From: Ceratotherium simum simum
Taxonomy: Eukaryota > Chordata > Mammalia > Perissodactyla > Rhinocerotidae
Length of the DNA stretch: 64,000 nucleotides
Reading direction: 5' to 3'
Assembly (NCBI RefSeq): GCF_000283155.1
Contig: NW_004454239.1
Span: forward strand, 5,465,078-5,529,077
Within the stretch, counting starts at the first letter, position 1. Every line of letters starts with the position of its first letter. The position numbers and the translations under genes were made by a program. The notes under the pieces are model-generated. The model had not been told where the DNA came from. It worked only from the letters and a program-made list of their open reading frames with translations, and did no database searches. Positions 60,881 to 64,000 of the stretch are shown one piece after another.

Positions 60881-61459
60881 ATAAGACTTTTTTTGTTTGC
60901 CTTTATTTGGGCTATAGTGTTTTTTGAAGCTGGCAGTTCTTTTTATATCAAATAGGCATACTTCTAGAAAAAACAGCAGTTTGTGCTATATAACCAGATT
61001 GCATAGTTCATAAATGTAATGATATCCTAGGTTCAAAAGAAACATTGCCGGTGAGCACCCAGAAATGTAAAATTGAGCAGTACTGTCTCTGTATATTAGA
61101 AAGTCCTGGATTAACAGTGGTACAGCTGATGTTCCTTCTCAGGTTCTATTAGTCCCGTACAGTTTAAAAACAAGGCAGCAATAATATATTCTTTCTGCAT
61201 AGAATAATTAGAATTTTCTTCAATGGATCATGCTTATGCTCTCCATCATCATTCATAATTAACCATGGTTAACATTTAACATTCACAAAATACCAGGTGG
61301 TGTTCTAAATGACTCACATAACATGATCTCATTCAAATCTAGGCAGTCTGATTCTAGAGTCTGTGTTCTTAACCACTATGCTATACTGGCTAGAACATGA
61401 GTTGTGTCACAGAAACTCAGAACTTTGATATCAAAGTCTGTTGAGTTTTTAATGCTCAA
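60881..61459. other. Intron sequence between L1 blocks, with a MIR
   Basis: 61,260-61,395 is an antisense MIR (aaaataccaggtggtgttct, tgttcttaaccactatgcta). The rest is unassigned. Confidence 0.5.
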
Positions 61460-63545
61460 AGGCAATTATGGAGTCTTGCCAGAGGTTTATATAATTTTTC
61501 TCATCTTTGAAAGAACTAGCTTTTTATTTCACTGATTTTCTCTATTTTTTTATGCTTTCAATTTCACTGATTTTTGCTCTTTATTTTCTTCCTTCTGCTT
61601 GAGTGGGGCTTATTTTTCTCTTCTTTGTCTAGTTTCTTAAGATGGGAGCTTAGATTTTTGACTTCAGATTTTTCTTCTTTTCTAATGTAAGGTTTGACAT
61701 GTTGCATCTTTGTTGTGACTGAGTTCAATGCTCCCTCAAGGCTTCCTCTTTAACCCACAGATTATTTAGAAGTGTGCTGCTTAGTTTCCAAGTACTGGAA
61801 ATTTTCTTATGTTTCTGTATGATGTCTAGTTTGAATCCTTAATTCAATCCATTGTGTATTCTGTTGTTGTTGGGTGTTCTATAATTGTTGATTAGATCCT
61901 GTTGGTTGATGGTGTTGTTGAGTTCTATATCCTTAATGATTTTTTGTCTGGTGTCTTATCAATTGTTGAGAGAGAGGTGCTGAAATTCTCAGCTCTATTT
62001 GTGGTTTTGTCTTTTCTCCTTTCAGTTTTATCAGCTCCTGCTTCACATATTTTGCAGCTCTATTGTTTGGTGTATGTAAATTTGGGGCTGCTGTGTCTTC
62101 TTCGTAGGTTAACCTTTTTATCATTATATAATGGCCCCTTCTGTCCTGGTAATTTTCTTTGCTCTCATGCCTACTTCATCTGATATTAACATGGCCACTC
62201 TTACTTTCTTCTGATTAATGTTTGCATGGTATATCTTTTCCCATCCTTTTACTTTCAACATACCTATACTGTTTGTCTGAAGTGAGTTGTAGACAACAGT
62301 TGGGTTGTGCTTTTTAAATCCACTCTACTCATCTCTGTCTTTGAATTGTATTTACATCATTTACTTTTAATGTAATTATTAATATGTTAGGTCTTAAATA
62401 TGCCATTTTATTCTTTGTTTCCTATTTGTTCACTCTGTTTTTCATTTGTATTCTTTTTCCTGCCTTCCTGTGGGTTACTTGAACATTCTTAGAATTCCAC
62501 TTTATATATTTGTAGTATTTTTGAATCTATCTCTTTGTATAGATTTTTTAGTGGTTATTCTCGGTAATTACATTATATATTCATAACTTATTACAGGCTA
62601 CTGGTGTGGATGTAACAGTTTGAGTCAAGTATAGAAACTTTACCTCCAATTTAAGTCCCTTTACCCCTCACATTTACAGTATAATTGTCTTAAATAGTTC
62701 CTCTACCTAAATTAAGAACCACATAAGACAATATCATAATTTTTGCTTGAGCCATCAAACATAATTTACAAAACTTAAGAGAAGTAAAGTCTTTTATATT
62801 TATTAATATTTTTACTCTTTTCATTGCCTTTTCTTTCTTCCTGATGTTCCCACATTTCTTCTATCATTTCCTTTCTGTTTCAAGAAATTCCTTTAGCCAT
62901 TTTTTTAGGGTAGGCCTGTTGGCAACAAATTCTATTAGTTTTCCTTAATCCAAGAATGTTTCGATTTCCTCTTCTTTCCTGAAGGATATTTTTGCTGGGT
63001 ATTTGACTGTAGGTTGACCACTCTTTACTTCAGCATCATGGTTTCTGATGAGAAACCCAGTGTCATTCAAATTGGTTTTCCCCTACAGGTAAGTACCATT
63101 TTTCTCTGACTGCTTTCAAGATTTTTTCATTATCTTTAGAAGTTTGATTATGATGTCTCCTGGCATGGATTTATTTGGGTTTATCCTATATGACATTAGC
63201 TCAGCTTCTTGATTCTGTAGGTTTCTATCTTTTGCCAAATTTGGGAAATTTTCAACTATTCCTTCAACAATTATTTTTTCAGCCTCACACTCATTCTCTT
63301 CTTTTGGGATTCTGATTACATGAATGTCAGACCTTTTGTTATAGTCCCACAGGTTCCTGAGGCTCTGTTCATTTTTTTCCAGTCAATTGTTCTATCTTCA
63401 AGTTCACTGATTCTTTCCTCTGACCTCTCCATTCTGCTGTTCAGTCCATCTACTGAGTTTTTTATTTTCATTATTGGAATTTTTCAGTTCTAAAATTTTC
63501 ATTTCCTTCTTTCTATCTTCCATATCTTTGTTGAGAGTTTCTATT
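61460..63545 (-). mobile_element. L1 5' half (ORF1 to endonuclease), antisense
   Basis: Endonuclease-region text on the minus strand (APNLHTPNNRAAKYVKQELI at about 62,085-62,025) and ORF1-side coiled-coil text to 63,540 (ttgttctatcttcaagttca, ctctccattctgctgttcag). It could belong to the same parent insertion as 59,555-60,880 with a central loss. No intact frame. Confidence 0.75.
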
Positions 63546-63549
63546 TTTC

Positions 63550-64000
63550 TTTTCCTTTTTTTTTATTGAAGTATAGTTGACTTACAATACTGTTAGTTTC
63601 AGGCATACAACATAGTGATTCAACATTTCTATATATCATGAAATAATCACCATGATAAGTCTAGTAACCATCTGTCACCATACAAAGTTACTATAATATT
63701 ACTCACTATATTCTCCATGCTGTATATTACATTCCCATGACTTATTTATTTTATAACTGGAAGTTTGTACCTCTTAATCCCTTTCACCTATTTTGCAAGA
63801 ACCCGCTATCCCTGCCCTCTCTGGCAACCACCAGTTTATTCTCTGTATCTATGAGTCTGCTTCTGTGTTGTTTTGTTTGTTTGTTCACATATAAGTGAAA
63901 TCATATGGTATTTGTCTTTCTCTGTCTGACTTATTTCACTTAGCATAAACCCTTCTAGGTCCATCCACGTTGTTGCAAATGGCAAGATTTCACTGGCTGA
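63550..64000 (-). mobile_element. Second L1 3' end, antisense, running off the window
   Basis: tttattgaagtatagttgac, taagtgaaatcatatggta, cttatttcacttagcataa and ccatccacgttgttgcaaat are L1 3' UTR and ORF2-end landmarks. It abuts the ORF1 side of the previous L1, so it is a separate insertion. Confidence 0.85.

Larger units (their letters stand above)
28975..64000 (-). other. DPY19L3: DPY19L3 transcription unit, 3' part (gene continues past the right edge)
   Basis: Minus-strand gene made of eleven recognisable coding exons here; joined, they give 431 residues plus stop without a frameshift. The family is the DPY-19-like GT-C glycosyltransferases of the ER membrane, which transfer mannose from dolichyl-phosphate mannose onto the indole C2 of tryptophan in thrombospondin type-1 repeats; DPY19L3 is reported to act on R-spondin 1 and on a specific TSR tryptophan. 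The assignment to L3 rather than L1, L2 or L4 rests on near-identity, from memory, to human DPY19L3, including the C-terminal end FHVYKLSRNK. Visible topology: several hydrophobic segments in the first seven exons, then a soluble C-terminal lumenal domain in the last four. The N-terminal catalytic half is outside the window. Intron lengths from 5' to 3': 1619, 1602, 174, 3233, 389, 831, 3988, 7477, 2967 and 1418 nt. Confidence 0.95.
57544..64000 (-). other. DPY19L3 upstream intron (partial)
   Basis: At least 6.4 kb of intron with no exon recognised on the minus strand; filled mainly by MIR, an LTR-like element and antisense L1, listed separately. Confidence 0.7.

Noticed and set aside
57544..64000. 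Further upstream DPY19L3 exons
   Set aside because: Searched by eye on the minus strand for the preceding conserved segments; only repeats and unassigned intron were found.

Overview
The window is mammalian nuclear DNA, most likely from an equid. The main evidence is at least eight copies or fragments of the ERE SINE family (the equine/perissodactyl tRNA-derived SINE), several with clean target-site duplications. There is no microbial gene content and I found no undescribed molecular system. What is here is the 3' half of one conserved protein-coding gene and about 29 kb of repeat-rich flanking DNA.

Gene. On the minus strand, eleven coding exons between 57,543 and 32,550 join with consistent intron phases into 431 codons plus a TGA stop. 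The product matches the C-terminal part of DPY19L3, an ER-membrane C-mannosyltransferase. The upstream exons (about 285 N-terminal residues, judged from my memory of the 716-residue human protein) lie beyond the right edge of the window. The 3' UTR runs about 3.6 kb to a poly(A) signal near 28,994-28,999. All eleven donors are GT and all acceptors AG.

Layout. (1) 1-28.6 kb, downstream of the gene: old L1 pieces, L2 and MIR fragments, six solo LTRs of MaLR/MLT1 type (five of them here with TG start, all six with full or near-full 5-bp duplications), a TA-flanked Tigger deletion derivative, five ERE SINEs plus one orphan ERE head, a 25-bp minisatellite at 15.7 kb, and a 100-N assembly gap inside an ERE. 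(2) 28.97-32.55 kb: 3' UTR with almost no interspersed repeats but a (CA)n tract, transcribed as UG repeats. (3) 32.55-57.54 kb: the coding exons, with introns carrying three full EREs, a young 5'-truncated L1, a MER5-like element and MIRs. The 7.5-kb intron at 37.4-44.9 kb is nearly free of recognisable repeats. (4) 57.54-64 kb: part of a large upstream intron, holding an LTR-like element and long antisense L1 blocks to the window end.

Limits: repeat family names are from memory of consensus sequences, not from a RepeatMasker run, so subfamily names are approximate and boundaries without a target-site duplication are good only to some tens of bases.
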